A DNA stretch of 64,000 nucleotides from Ridgeia piscesae (GCA_025642075.2 JAODUO010000045.1:161001-225000), one strand, 5' to 3'; positions 23,582 through 35,165 are shown, counted from the stretch's first letter. A program made the numbers and translations. Notes: a model not told the origin generated them from the sequence alone.

Positions 23582-23731
23582 CGGTGGCGCCAATACATGA
23601 TGACAGTTCTGGTGACGATGTGCCACTCATCATCATCCTGACAGTGTGCATCATCGGCATGATCCTCCTCGCTCTCAACATCCTCCTCATCCTCTTCTTC
23701 GTGCGAAGGAGGAAGAAGAAACTTGAGAAAG
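23582..23731 (+). CDS. NPHS1-like: Nephrin-like exon: membrane span
   Basis: Acceptor TCTCCAG ends at 23581, donor GTTTGT at 23732, phase 1 both sides. A short acidic juxtamembrane piece (HDDSSGDDV) leads into about 25 hydrophobic residues (PLIIILTVCIIGMILLALNI onward). RRRKKKLEK follows as the stop-transfer signal, so the preceding domains are outside the cell. Confidence 0.95.
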
Positions 23732-24844
23732 GTTTGTGTTTACAACTTAACCTTTTAAAACGGGAACTCAAAATGTGATCAGGGGACAACAAGGTAAACA
23801 GCTCTTAAGGAAAATGCATCATTAACCCATTACTTTTCACCTGACATTTTCGCCATGAAGGAGGCAACATGTCAAGGAGCAAGTTGAGTTTATTTTATGC
23901 ATCATTGTCAGCTAAAAACATAGGTATACAACTTGTCCTTGTATCTTGGATAATAATCTCATAATGTAAATTTTTGTAATACCCCCATGTCAGTCGATTG
24001 AATCGCCAATGTGAGGCGCCGCTGAGCGGAATTATGCAAATTTGTGAAATATTTTCTGTCAACGATGTATCATTTTGTAGTTGATTTCTTATAACTAATA
24101 AAGAAGTACTCTAAAGTAACAACTTTGGTCAGCATTTCAACGTCACTTTATTTATGAAGTAGTAGTTACTGTCTTTTGGAAATAATCTTAACTTTGTTGG
24201 CACCAAAAATATGGCATGGAGCGAGGTGGGCGAAAATGGATGCCGTTGTCGGTTGACCCCCTCTTCAATGGCTTCAGAATGTCTTCACAGACAAATGTGG
24301 CATCAAATACCATAACTGTCCATCTTATATCATTTATCCACTTGTCTGCCTTCTTGTCATCACCAGTATGAAGTAAATTAGCTTCAAATTATCCTTCAAA
24401 TTACGTCAACATTTAACGGTCTTTGCGACTCGAGGCCATCTTTGATTTCACTTTCACCCAAAGAACGGCACTGATTGGTTGAAAAATATGGGTTTCCTAG
24501 TGATGCTAATATACTGACGTCATTTGGTGTTAACCAGCCAATGGGATTCCAAAACGTCAGAGTGCAGAGAAGCCGTGCCAAGTGCAAACTACGACTAGAA
24601 TTATATTCCGGATAAAATGGTTAACTACGACTAGAATCGTATTCCAGATAAAATGGGTTAAACAATTTTTTGTTTTAAATTCAATGATTTTTTTCAAGAG
24701 CCAGTGTCCTTTGCCGTATCACTGAGGACATTATTTCCATGACCCACCAGTGACAATGTCCCACTGGTTCGTCATGGTGTTGACAGTTTCCAGGTATTCA
24801 AGATTACTGTTAAGGATCAAAATTTATTTTAAAGTGTAAAAAGT

Positions 24845-25030
24845 TGTTCACTCTACATTGCTTTCTGCAGTTCACTCGACAGTATGAGTGAGTACCGGGC
24901 TGTCTACAGTGATAGTATTTACAGACAATCTTCACGCATTAAGTGCACAGCAGCTGTATGCTTCTCAGAGAATGTGTGATGGTGTTTAACTCAACAGATC
25001 TGTGAGGAAGTACAGTATAAAGTGTTTTGG
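24845..25030 (+). mobile_element. tRNA-derived SINE fragment, copy 2
   Basis: Shares CACTCTACATTGCT, GTGAGTACCGGGCTGTCTAC, CACGCATTAA and TATGCTTCTCAGAGAA with the family body, in order. It ends about 70 bp before the next coding exon. The tRNA-like head is missing. Confidence 0.65.
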
Positions 25031-25098
25031 GCAGCCGTAACGACTGAATACTCTGCTGTGTAAGAACTTACCTTTATTGTTCCCATTGTTGCCCACAG

Positions 25099-25235
25099 AG
25101 GCGAGCGAGAGCTGTAGTCGCGCCAACACAGTTGAGATGTTCTCGGCACCGACGGTGACAGAAGACTCCAAGAGCTTTGCGTCTTACGACCGCCGCAGCG
25201 TGGGCGACTACCCTGACGACTACCGCAACTACGAT
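25099..25235 (+). CDS. NPHS1-like: Nephrin-like exon: cytoplasmic tail 1
   Basis: Acceptor CCCACAG ends at 25098 (phase 1), donor GTAAGT at 25236 (phase 0). Encodes about 46 residues with five tyrosines in SYDRR and GDYPDDYRNYD. Nephrin tails are phosphorylated on tyrosine and recruit Nck-type adaptors; these clusters are candidate sites, but no exact YDEV-type motif is present. Confidence 0.88.
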
Positions 25236-25566
25236 GTAAGTTACTCACTTGGTTAGTTAAGTGAGCTGCATCCTTTCTAGGCCTCTTATGCTCATTGTGG
25301 GTTTTCTAGGAAAGATGAATTAGGTAACAAGATAGTTACGTAGATAGTCAACTCTATAGCAAGTGGACAAGGAAGCTTTTGGTTTATCAAGAGTACAATG
25401 CATATAAATTTTGTAACTTAGATATTGGTAAATATTTATTATTATCTTAGTTGCCTAGATACAAATGACAGTGTTTTTAGAGAAAAAGTTGTTGGCAAAT
25501 GGTTGATCTCTGGTTCAGGGGCTGACTGTTGAATAGATGATTACAAACATGCTTTTTCCTGAGCAG

Positions 25567-25792
25567 GATGAAGAGGAGATAAAGAGGTTCCTTCCGTCGA
25601 TGTACCCTCCTGAGGCATACCCACGAGGCCCCCACCCTGGTATGTACCCACCCCCAAGGGGTGACCTGCGTCCACCCTCGCCCCATGTCGACCACCAGCG
25701 CAGCTTCATGGTTGGCAAGGGAAGTCGAGACCCGATATACCTGAATGATCAGATGGCTACGGAACAGGGTTGGGAACCACCCCGTGGAATGG
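25567..25792 (+). CDS. NPHS1-like: Nephrin-like exon: cytoplasmic tail 2
   Basis: Acceptor CTGAGCAG ends at 25566 (phase 0), donor GTACGT at 25793 (phase 1). Joined to the previous exon it reads YDDEEEIKRFLPS. Proline- and tyrosine-rich MYPPEAYPRGPHPGMYPPPR follows, and later RDPIYLNDQM. Such composition suits SH2/SH3 adaptor binding (inference). Confidence 0.9.
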
Positions 25793-26482
25793 GTACGTAC
25801 CATAGGACCGGTTCTCTAAGATGAGAAAAGTTAAGGAGCAATTAAAGGAGCAAATACAAAAAAAGATTGCACTGTTTCTGTGGTACACCAGCAAAAATGT
25901 CCCAGCGGCGAATTATGGTTTTGAGTTTTCACTGTTATAGAGAGAACTCAGTTTAGAAAGCAAAATTGGGCTTGTGGCGTCATAAGATTGTAGGTCCCTC
26001 TCCACACAAACCAATTTTGCTTAGTGTCGAATGTTGATGTTTTGAGAGCGAGCACCTGTTATTACAGACACCACTGACTGGTTGGTTTCTAATTTAGAAT
26101 CCCATTTTGAAACATCTGATTAGTTGTTCTTTAGATAAGACCACACTATGGTCAAACTTCATCGGTCACTTCAATAATACAGCCGACTTGCAAATTACAT
26201 AAACATGGGACAGTCCTGTAGAAGTAAATAATAAGAAGGTAATCTGGCCAATGTGGTCACCTCTCTGTTCAGGTCACTCTGAGCCAGTCCAGAGGGTATT
26301 CACATTTATTGAATATATTTGGCTTACAATTTGTGCTGTTTTATTTTCATTTTATTTATATATTTGTATACAATGTTTCATGATTTCATGGTCACAATTG
26401 CTATCGAGCTTAATTTATATTTATATCAAAACATTTCATTTTAGTTGCATTAGTTTGAACAATGTCGTACTCTTGTACAACT

Positions 26483-26867
26483 GGGCATGATGACATTCTA
26501 CTTGTATGATACGTGTCTTATAAGAGGTTGTTCTGTTGGGCAGGTCCCTACGGTCCTGTGGGCATGATGACATTCTACTTGTATGATACGTGTCTTATAA
26601 GAGGTTGTTCTGTTGGGCAGGTCCCTACGGTCCTGTGGGCATGATGACATTCTACTTGTATGATACGTGTCTTATAAGAGGTTGTTCTGTTGGGCAGGTC
26701 CCTACGGTCCTGTGGGCATGATGACATTCTACTTGTATGATACGTGTCTTATAAGAGGTTGTTCTGTTGGGCAGGTCCCTACGGTCCTGTGGGCATGATG
26801 ACATTCTACTTGTATGATACGTGTCTTATAAGAGGTTGTTCTGTTGGGCAGGTCCCTATGGTCCTGT
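26483..26867. repeat. 77-bp tandem repeat carrying the 3' splice site five times
   Basis: Five nearly identical 77-bp units start at 26483, 26560, 26637, 26714 and 26791. Each holds TTGTTCTGTTGGGCAG followed by GTCCCTACGGTCCTGTGGGC, the acceptor and first coding bases of the next exon. AG positions are 26543, 26620, 26697, 26774 and 26851. The real exon begins after the last, where CCTATGG replaces CCTACGG. Confidence 0.97.
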
Positions 26868-26970
26868 GGGCATGATGCAGCGCCGCCCCCCATCAGTGGA
26901 GTTGCCTGACAACACGACGGACTACGCTGACCAACTACGCAAGCGTCAGATGTACCCTGGCGGCCCTCCT
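26852..26970 (+). CDS. NPHS1-like: Nephrin-like exon: cytoplasmic tail 3
   Basis: Acceptor GTTGGGCAG ends at 26851 (phase 1), donor GTGAGT at 26971 (phase 0). Encodes GPYGPVGMMQRRPPSVELPD, then TTDYADQLRKRQMYPGGPP. The last of five tandem acceptors is the one that keeps the frame open: a start at any of the four upstream copies meets TGA within the next 77-bp unit. Confidence 0.9.
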
Positions 26971-27489
26971 GTGAGTCACATGGTCATCAGTTATGTCCGA
27001 CCCATCTTAACAAAATGAGTTGGATGTCAGTAATTGTTTTTAAATTGCGTTATTGGTTACATTGGAAAGAGCAGAGTCTCAGCTTTCACACGATGTATCA
27101 TGTAAGAAGATACGTCGATTATAGGTGAAGTTACTGAGAAAACTGGCTTCAAAGTTTCAACAACTTTTTGCCATGTTTCATGAATGCACCTAAGTTACCA
27201 AGGACTGATCTTGCTGAAATTCAGAACTTAAATAGAAATTCTGTTAATATGAAAACAAGATATTTGTTAGAAAAGAGTAGCGGTACAATTAATTGCTGAA
27301 AATTCCGATACCTTCATTGGCTTCAACAGTAAGAATCATAACAGACGATTGTATTCATTAAGTTTAATACTAAAGAATAACATAGCTACATAACGACAAG
27401 AGATCTGTGACAGTGTCCAGGTAAATCAGATGTAGCTTCTAGACTGACCAAGTCCTTGCGTGATGTTAGCACAGCTTTCACGGGTGCAG

Positions 27490-27543
27490 GTGACAATCCC
27501 CGCCATGCCGAAGCCGGCCGGCCTCATCTCCTACATCAACTAG
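27490..27543 (+). CDS. NPHS1-like: Candidate alternative last exon of nephrin-like gene
   Basis: A GC-rich island in AT-rich intron with acceptor TTTCACGGGTGCAG ending at 27489. In phase 0, matching the donor at 26971, it encodes VTIPAMPKPAGLISYIN and then TAG. Using it would shorten the tail by about 60 residues and replace the GHLV terminus. No canonical AATAAA was seen close by, which weakens the case. Confidence 0.4.
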   Translation: MTIPAMPKPAGLISYIN

Positions 27544-28551
27544 CATCTGGGTCATAGAGACAGCAGTTTGCATATAAACATGTGCTGTCCCCCTGCGCAT
27601 GTACTGGTTATTTATATAATCTTCTCGCTCCACCAATCAATAGCACAATCTGGATGACGTTGCTATGTCAGTGTTTACGCAGCCGAGGCGAACAGGCCAC
27701 CCCTTCAAGGCCTTCTATGGGTCACAGTTCACATTTATTAATATATATTTGCCCATATATAGGCCAATGACATGCCAAGTTTTGTCATGATGCCCGATTT
27801 GTAAGGGATCGTCCCAAATTTAGTGGCAAAAACCATGTGCAATTAGCGACTCTTTCCATGTTGTTTCACGAAATTCAAGCAGAGTGCTTCGTATAGCTCA
27901 TCGAACATGACGCCAAAAGAAATTAACTACTTTGGAGCATAATAGTTGAAATATTTGACACCAATCCTTGACCAAAACTCACAGCTGATGGGTCATTGTG
28001 CATTTTAAATACTACGCTTCAAAGTAAGTAAATTGTTTACAAAATTACTTGTCTGTTTGCCTGCGGGAAGCGTAGCTCATCCACACTGGTTCTTTACTGT
28101 TACAAGTTTCAAACGTTTTTCTTATTTCATTCTCGGTCTGCCCCATTTCCTTTTAAGCATGTGTGATTTGTTGTTGCAAAAGTTCAGATAAAAGAGGATC
28201 TTCTACCTAATTTTACTGCAGTGATATTTGTTTTGGAATTCTTTAAAAGTATTGAGATTACTTGATCAAAGTTTTGGTTACATACTGTTACATATAATGT
28301 TCCGACAAGCATTCTTCCTTACATAGATAGTCCAGTTGTCTGTGTGTGTTAGTTATGGTTGTGTACTGTTTACTCTTCTGTGAATGATAGGTGTAAGCAC
28401 ACTGAGGTTTAGTTCTTAAAAGATTTGTGCTATAGAAGAACTATCCATTATTTATTATTATTATTCTGATTACTTTGAAATAGGTTTCACCATATACTAT
28501 AACCCTGTCTATGTGCTTCACGTGAGTGATGTCATAATTTGTGACTTTCAG

Positions 28552-28711
28552 ATGGGTGACTCCCCCGGCAACTTGCCACCAGATGTCAGGCCGAAGGGAG
28601 GTCGTTTGCCCCCGCCGCCGCCTCAGAGGTCATCCAGCCAGAAAGGTGAACCTCCAATTCCCACCAGAAATTACGGACCCGACGATATCCCTAGATATGG
28701 GCCAGCCCCAG
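28552..28711 (+). CDS. NPHS1-like: Nephrin-like exon: cytoplasmic tail 4
   Basis: Acceptor GACTTTCAG ends at 28551 (phase 0), donor GTGCGT at 28712 (phase 1). Encodes MGDSPGNLPPDVRPKGG, then RLPPPPPQRSS, which contains a PxxPxR class II SH3-binding match, then PPIPTRNYGPDDIPRYGPAP. Confidence 0.88.
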
Positions 28712-29934
28712 GTGCGTCATAAGACAGCTAAGATTCTCTCAATGGTCCTCGGCATCATTCTACATTTAAATGACACACATTTGTAACAAATCTGACCATT
28801 TTATGCAATAGCAATGCCAGTTAACTAATTGCAGTCGAATCCGAGACTGAGCTAATGCTCACCGACACCACGGGGCGCTCGCAGGCGCTGACAACGATTT
28901 GAACAATGACCTGAATTGGAATTATTTAAATCACGTCTTACTGTGATAACTGAACATTAAAAACAGTCTAATAAATACCTAAGTACAAGGCCTACACCTT
29001 GTCTGTCGCTGACATTGGTTATCAGCTTTATAGAAATACCGCGAGCCGCTTCGATACCATATTATCGCCCACTGTGTACGTTCCAGTCTTGTAGAATAAA
29101 CTGCAATCCGTTTACATCTATACAAATAATGTCCATCCATACATCTACATTACATGTGCATGTTTGTAAATGTATGTACCTTTGCTAAGCGCTTTATTAT
29201 TTGAATACATTTGACATGTAAATGGAAAACATCCTTAACAGACGAAAACATGCTTATTTAAATATCTCCAGTCGGGCCTGTGTCACCATGGCTCAGTCCA
29301 GCTCATGAAAATGAATTCCATATTCAAGTTTTACATGTAAAGATTATGTTAATTGTGTAACAAAATATCATGTAGATGCTGCTGCTTTTCATGCAATGGA
29401 TTCTTTGCAACCTATGATACATATCAGAAGCTGAGGCCTATACCTAGAACATAAGAAGTAAATTACTGAACATTATAATATTTATTGTTCTATCACCAAG
29501 GCTAAGCCTTCTTTTTAATTCACGAGGGCCAAACAGCAACACATCATTTTTTATATGAGATTACCAGGGAATTTATTATATTTGTGGTATTATATAGTGA
29601 TAATAAAACATATATGTTAATATTGAATATTGTTCATGGCTCCAAGAATGGTTTTGCTCCAGAGTAAGTTAATTCATATAACAATATCTATGTCAATATC
29701 TTAATCAGTGGAATTTATTCCTTTTTGTATTATATTCTTTGCATTTATGGTTAAAAACAGAATTTACATATAATAGCCCCATTTTCCAAGAGCCTCCGAT
29801 TTACGTATAAAATACCGTTTTCCCCCCCGAGACCCTCCGATTTACGTATAAATCTCCCACATTGGCATTTCCAAAACTTAACATGTATGCGAGACCCAAG
29901 TCGCGTAATGGTGCCACTTGGTTTATTAGTTCTG

Positions 29935-30020
29935 TAGGTTCCCGTGGGAGCAATGTAGAGTGAATAGACTTGCTCAAGATTTGAATCAGCAGCAACGCAT
30001 TCAAACCCAGGTTTTGACAG
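29935..30020 (-). mobile_element. tRNA-derived SINE fragment, copy 3
   Basis: On the + strand GGGAGCAATGTAGAGT, then CTTGCTCAAGATTT, then CATTCAAACCCAGG. These match the SINE at 43490-43802 (AGCAATGTAGAGTT, CTTGCCCAAGATTT, GATTCGAACCCGGG) in the same order. The box-B-like segment is 17-27 bp before the last coding exon's acceptor. Confidence 0.65.
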
Positions 30021-30037
30021 AGTTTATATGTTTGTAG

Positions 30038-30114
30038 GCTACACACCGAGTCGCAACGGCAGCAGTCTTGACCATCCTCTACCCCCTCCGGACATGATGG
30101 GGCATCTTGTATAG
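30038..30114 (+). CDS. NPHS1-like: Nephrin-like last coding exon, GHLV terminus
   Basis: Acceptor TTTGTAG ends at 30037 in phase 1, matching the donor at 28712. Encodes GYTPSRNGSSLDHPLPPPDM, then MGHLV and TAG at 30112-30114. From memory, vertebrate nephrin also ends in GHLV, a hydrophobic C-terminus of the kind bound by PDZ scaffolds. One oddity: CCTCTACCCC inside this exon resembles box A of the SINE whose box B lies just upstream. Confidence 0.78.
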
Positions 30115-32415
30115 CAGGCCTACCCTCACAGGGGGTAAAGTACTGCTGACATACCCCCCCACCAGTCGCAGTTGTTGGCGAGAAGTGGGACACTGCAGGA
30201 ATCAGCAGTCACTTTGCCCTTGTCTCTAGGAACATTTCAATGTTGCGAGGCACGAGAAGTATTTCCTAATTATGCAAGTGTTAAGTAAGTCATTACTGTT
30301 ACTAGTGCAATGTTTCGATGTGTGCTGACTGCCCATGCCTCGGTTCGGTTGAATTATGATAACTGTCGTAATTGTGTAAACAGTTACACAAGTGTGGTTA
30401 CATAATGCATGTAATTGAAAGTGTACGACATATACAACTACCCTATGGAATTAGTTAACAGTGAAAGTTTTTATGTAATGAGATGGCAAAAAGAACAGGC
30501 TCAACTCAACATATGTCAACATTGAAGGTAAAATGGAAGTTTCCAGGTCTTTTTTTGTGTTGTGAAATCATGTTTAACTATGTATTTTAATGTGCTTTCA
30601 GCCAGATATGTTCTGGCTATACAGAAGCACTTTCTAAGTTCAGTAATTCAGTGTTTAGAAACTGTAATGCAGTTTGCCGAATTGTGAGCTTGTATCACTC
30701 TGAAGTTTGTGATAATGTATAATAGTTTATATTGCATAATATGATTTGTAATTAAAACAAACAGAAAATCACCTTAAAATACTGCGAAAAATGCTGTAAT
30801 TTAAATCATTTTGTATCTGTTTGGCAGAATTGGTGCACCGCATTTCTGTACTCACAACTAACTAGACATGCTGTGTTATAATTGACTCAAATACCAGTTG
30901 ATGTACATTGCAAGCTAATTAGTACAAGGGACATAGACATTTTTCGGTCACTTTGGAGACATCTTACCGAAGACATCACTTCCGTTGTTTTCTTTTATTA
31001 TCAGTGCAATAATAGATTTGATATTAGTTAAGATTGGAGAACCTCCTGAAGTCAACTTATGCATCACAGCCACAGTGGTTGTCTTAGATACAGCTGTATT
31101 GGCTGCGGCCAGCCTTATGAGGATGTTCACCTCAGATGTTTGACCAGAGAGGCACTTATAAGGAGGAGAATTTGGAGGAGGCTAGGTTGATTAATAGTTC
31201 CAAATCTAGGAACACTCATTAATGATTCATTAGCACAACAGTAATTGATAATACAACAAATGAGGTGAATAAGTAGCCATGAATAAATGGCATTAAAGAC
31301 ACAGGACATTGGCACATTTAATTAATTAAGTTGGATACTCAAACTTTCTTAACAGGATGTATACTGTGTGCAATTTTCAGTTAAACTGATGAATCAGTGA
31401 CAGTTAACGACGGATGTCTAACTGTGATGATTTGATTGCTGTTCATATTCTGTCAGTTTGTAGCATTCTTATATCGGTGTGATGTTATTTGCACATTGAT
31501 GGATGGAAGATGTTAGGACATGTCATTTAGCTGTAGTTCTGAAGGCGACCAGTAATAGGAGTGTACATGATGTACATATTATGTTCTACAATGGCTACTA
31601 CACCGACCTAACTATGTATGCCAATGTTTGATTCTATTTGGTTATGCATTGGTGTTCCAATTACGATCGAATGTCAGTGTTTATAGAATGTCATGAAGGT
31701 ATTACTTGCGCCAAGATAATTGTCTGACGCTTGAATGAAGAACAAACAACACTAAAAGTCTTGCTAAAATTGGATTGAGCAGAGGATATTGTATCAGTAT
31801 TTTAGTTGTCTGCACTCTGACGTGGCAAGATGTTTTGGTGGCTGCTGATCTGTTCCGTCCATGAATATTATTTATCATTAAATTGGTAGAATGTTTTAGT
31901 TTAGTACAGTAAGACATCCTGTAATGAATGCCATATTGGAACTACTTAGTTCTTTGTAAATTATAATGAAATGTAAACGTGTTGAGGTATTTTGACAAAT
32001 GTGTCGAGGGAAATGTCTTGATGTGATTTATTTTCCGATTAAGTGAGGTTGAAAGGCTGAATATAACTGCTACAAGTTAATTGTATACAGTTGTGCATAT
32101 TGGGCTTTTTCCATATGACTGATTTATACTATGTTGCAATGTTTTATTGTATGTACCGAGACTGCTTTGTGCCAAAACTAGAGTGAAGTTATGTACATAA
32201 TTATGGTGGGATGAGCTTTTCTTATGTAGCATTAGGTAGGTTTGTCATTTTTACCCTAGTACTGGTGCTGTTGGCTTTGACGGCATGCCTTTCTGTTTTC
32301 TAATTGTATAAATATGCACATGTTGTATATCACTAAGTTCAAATAACATGTACATAATAATTTGTGTTGTACGTTTAGTAACAGTGTAATAAAACATAGT
32401 TAAATGAATCTGTTG
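30115..32415 (+). other. NPHS1-like: Probable 3' UTR of nephrin-like gene
   Basis: About 2.3 kb of AT-rich sequence without exon-like segments between the stop codon and the first good poly(A) signal with a T-rich downstream element. The length is inferred from that signal; an earlier AATAAA near 31282 could end a shorter transcript. Confidence 0.4.
32388..32393 (+). terminator. Candidate poly(A) signal AATAAA
   Basis: AATAAA followed 20-30 bp later by TGTTGTTTTTTTGG, a GU/U-rich element. A dispersed repeat begins just downstream at 32493, consistent with the gene ending before it. Confidence 0.4.
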
Positions 32416-32492
32416 TTTTTTTGGCACATAGATACACTTAGTAATTATTGAACAGTTTAATTTTGCTTCCCAAGAGTGTTTTAACGCAAATG

Positions 32493-32560
32493 CCAAGTCC
32501 ACAGTTGGACAGCGGCGCGGATAATACACGAGGGAACAGGTTGTTTGCGTACAGCAATCG
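32493..32560. repeat. Dispersed repeat family, copy A
   Basis: CCAAGTCCACAGTTGGACAG, then GCGCGGATAATACACGAG, then GAACAGGTTGTTTGCGTAC. The same text recurs at 47415-47610 and 47890-48092. Confidence 0.85.
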
Positions 32561-32790
32561 TTGGTGTACAGAGTAAAAAATACCTAGCGAAACTACTGAA
32601 CCATAATAGACGGAGACGACGGAAGTCAAGTGTGGCGACACCGTTTGTTGATATTCCAAACATGAATGCATACTTTTTACCTGCATGTAATCATTTTAAA
32701 GCTAATACGTCAACGATGTATCAATTCTTCAATATGCGTTATGAACCATTTATTGACTGTAAAAGTTGAATATGCTACCTGTATTTACGA

Positions 32791-33649
32791 ACATTGTTGA
32801 TATCAGTCATAAAGCGCAAAATAATCATCCGGGAAGGTACGTACCAGCTGAAAAGGGGTTATAACACTATTTTTACTCACTCATCACATAGGTATGCCTG
32901 CCACAACTGTACTATTTTACTGCATTTCGTTAACGTAAAATTTCCACACGAATGGTAACACTATTTTAAATTATGCATTGTTTTATCTCCTGGGTAAATA
33001 AATTAAAATATGTGTCACGAAATCGTTAAATTAACTGGGACAAACATTTCAGTGTGTGACACCGCGTTTTGCCGTGGTACGGGTCTGGCAACGAACCATG
33101 CTGGGAGTGCAGAATCCGATCGACATGTTGTATTTTGCCTGAAATAAAGTTATTGTTATCTGACGTTACAAACGTTACGCGATGTCATAAGTCGGGATAC
33201 GTGATTGCTGCTACATTGTTGATATCAGTCATAAAGCGCAAAATAATCATCCGGGAAGGTACGTACCAGCTGAAAAGGGGTTATAACACTATTTTTACTC
33301 ACTCATCACATAGGTATGCCTGCCACAACTGTACTATTTTACTGCATTTCGTTAACGTAAAATTTCCACACGAATGGTAACACTGTTTTAAATTATGCAT
33401 TGTTTTATCTCCTGGGTAAATAAATTAAAATATGTGTCACGAAATCGTTAAATTAACTGGGACAAACATTTCAGTGTGTGATACCTCGTTTTGCCGGACT
33501 CCGTGCTACGGGTCTGGCAACGAACCATGCTGGGACTGCAGAATCCGATCGACATGTTGTATTTTGCCTGAAATAAAGTTATTCTTATTGTTATCTGACG
33601 TTACAAACATTACACGATGTCATAAGTCGGGATACGTGATTGCTGCTAC
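32791..33649. repeat. 422-bp direct duplication
   Basis: Copy 1 (32791-33212) and copy 2 (33213-33649) are adjacent and more than 95% alike; copy 2 has small insertions near 33500 and 33585. Each contains CTGAAATAAAGTTATT, a poly(A)-signal-like stretch. Because a gag-like start follows within 20 bp, these may be LTR or leader sequence of a gypsy element, but TG...CA ends and a primer-binding site were not established. Confidence 0.85.
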
Positions 33650-33667
33650 TAGTAAAAAGAAGAAGAA

Positions 33668-34795
33668 TGGCAATATTTAATCCTGCGCCGTTTTCGTTCA
33701 AGCCGAACGAATGGAGAACAGTCAGAGGAGGGCTGAGGCCAGACTTACCACCATGTATAAAATAACAAACAATCTCTTAGACATCAATCCCAACCAATAC
33801 CTCATGCCCGGACACAGCCAAACAAGATCCAACCACCCACACAAATACAGACAAATATCAACCTCCCACAACTACCACAAATACAGCTTTTTTTCCACGA
33901 ACAATAGCCCAGTGGAACAGACTTCAGTCTAATGTATTTGCCCACAAGTCTCGACACCTTTAAGGGTGCATTGCATGACATTAACCTGACAATTGCACCC
34001 TTCATGCACCTCAAATAAGCAATATACACCACCCACCCTCCCCCATCATTGACTTGTACTTTTCACAATCCACCCCACCCTAATCCCATATTCCCAAGCA
34101 CAAATACTCTTATTCCACTTCCAGATAACATGAAGCCAGCCATCCTGAAACCGAGCAACCATACTAGTGCGTGATGCCCCAGTAGGGGTTTTGCACTATA
34201 TAACAGAATGGCCCGAATGGCTGGACGAATTTGCAACATTTTTAATCGCAACAAAGCTCCACAAAGAAGAGGGTGACGTGCAGAGAGACTCGTTGTTATA
34301 TGCAATGGGGGGACAACAAGCAAACAGAATCTTTCGCACATTGACGTTTGTTGCGCCAGAAGTAGACACAAAATACGTGACACTGGTGAGCAAGTTAACG
34401 GAGTATTTTAATTTATTCCGCAACGAAATGTGATTCACGAACGATGTGTATTTCAAAGCCGACAGCAGCTAGCAAATTAAAGCGTTGAATAATTTGCAAG
34501 AGAACTACAGACACTTGCCGTACATTGCGAATATAAAGAAGAGACCAAGGAAATCGTAAGGGACCGCTTTGTTATGGGAGTGAGGGACCAGGCTGTGAAA
34601 CAAAAACTACAATTAATCACAGACCTGAGTCTCGATAAAGCAATGACAATTGCTAGACAGCATGAACAAGTCAGACTGCAAACGAGAGAACAACAGCTCG
34701 AACAGGATCAACATTTTAGAAGCGAGAATATCCCCGAGTCCGAGAACAGCTGGTCGATACACGAAGCCGAAGGACAGACATACTGCCAGTAAGTT
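33668..34795 (+). pseudogene. Gypsy-type gag remnant, interrupted by a LINE
   Basis: A short opening piece (33668-33710) is cut by a LINE fragment. It seems to resume at about 34196 with a PEWLDEF-like segment (34212 onward), then a region near 34555-34700 with the VRDRF...GVRD...A..IARQHE pattern of Ty3/gypsy gag proteins. In-frame stops and frame changes (near 34430 and 34550) show it is dead. Protease, reverse transcriptase and integrase were not found. Confidence 0.6.
33711..34195 (+). mobile_element. LINE 3' fragment nested in the gag remnant
   Basis: Encodes the end of a LINE reverse transcriptase: ARLTTMYKITNNLLDINPNQ, a TRSNHPHKYRQ segment, and a KYSFF...W motif close to the stop, broken by a frameshift near 33897 and another near 33950. 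A 3' UTR ends in CAGTAGGGGTTTTGCACTAT. Strongly 5'-truncated, as is normal for LINE insertions. Confidence 0.65.
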
Positions 34796-35112
34796 AGTGG
34801 GCTAGATGATGGCTCTGGAATTGCAGCAACCCTTCACTCACATGGTGCCGTGTACCATAAGTCTTGTAGAAGTTCTTGTAACAGTTGTAGGGTCAAACGT
34901 GTGCGTGACAGCTTGGATAAGCAGAGACAACAGCCAGATGGGATGAGTCGTAAAAATACTCAGGTCTACTTTTGGCCCTCGCCCGTGTCATATCTACACC
35001 TACCCCCGGGTAGTCCAAAATTGGTGCTTGTAGAACGATTTGAACAATTATATGATTAAGCCCCCTGACTAAAATCCTAAATTTGGGGGGAAAAAGGGGA
35101 TTAAAATTTTGG

Positions 35113-35116
<4 letters not shown>

Positions 35117-35150
<34 letters not shown>

Positions 35151-35165
35151 CACACACATATATAT

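Noticed and set aside
23529..23792. Minus-strand open frame opposite the membrane-span exon
   Set aside because: Shadow of the coding exon at 23582-23731.
32791..33649. Definite pair of LTRs
   Set aside because: The copies are adjacent rather than flanking an element, and neither TG...CA ends nor a primer-binding site could be set; kept only as a possibility.
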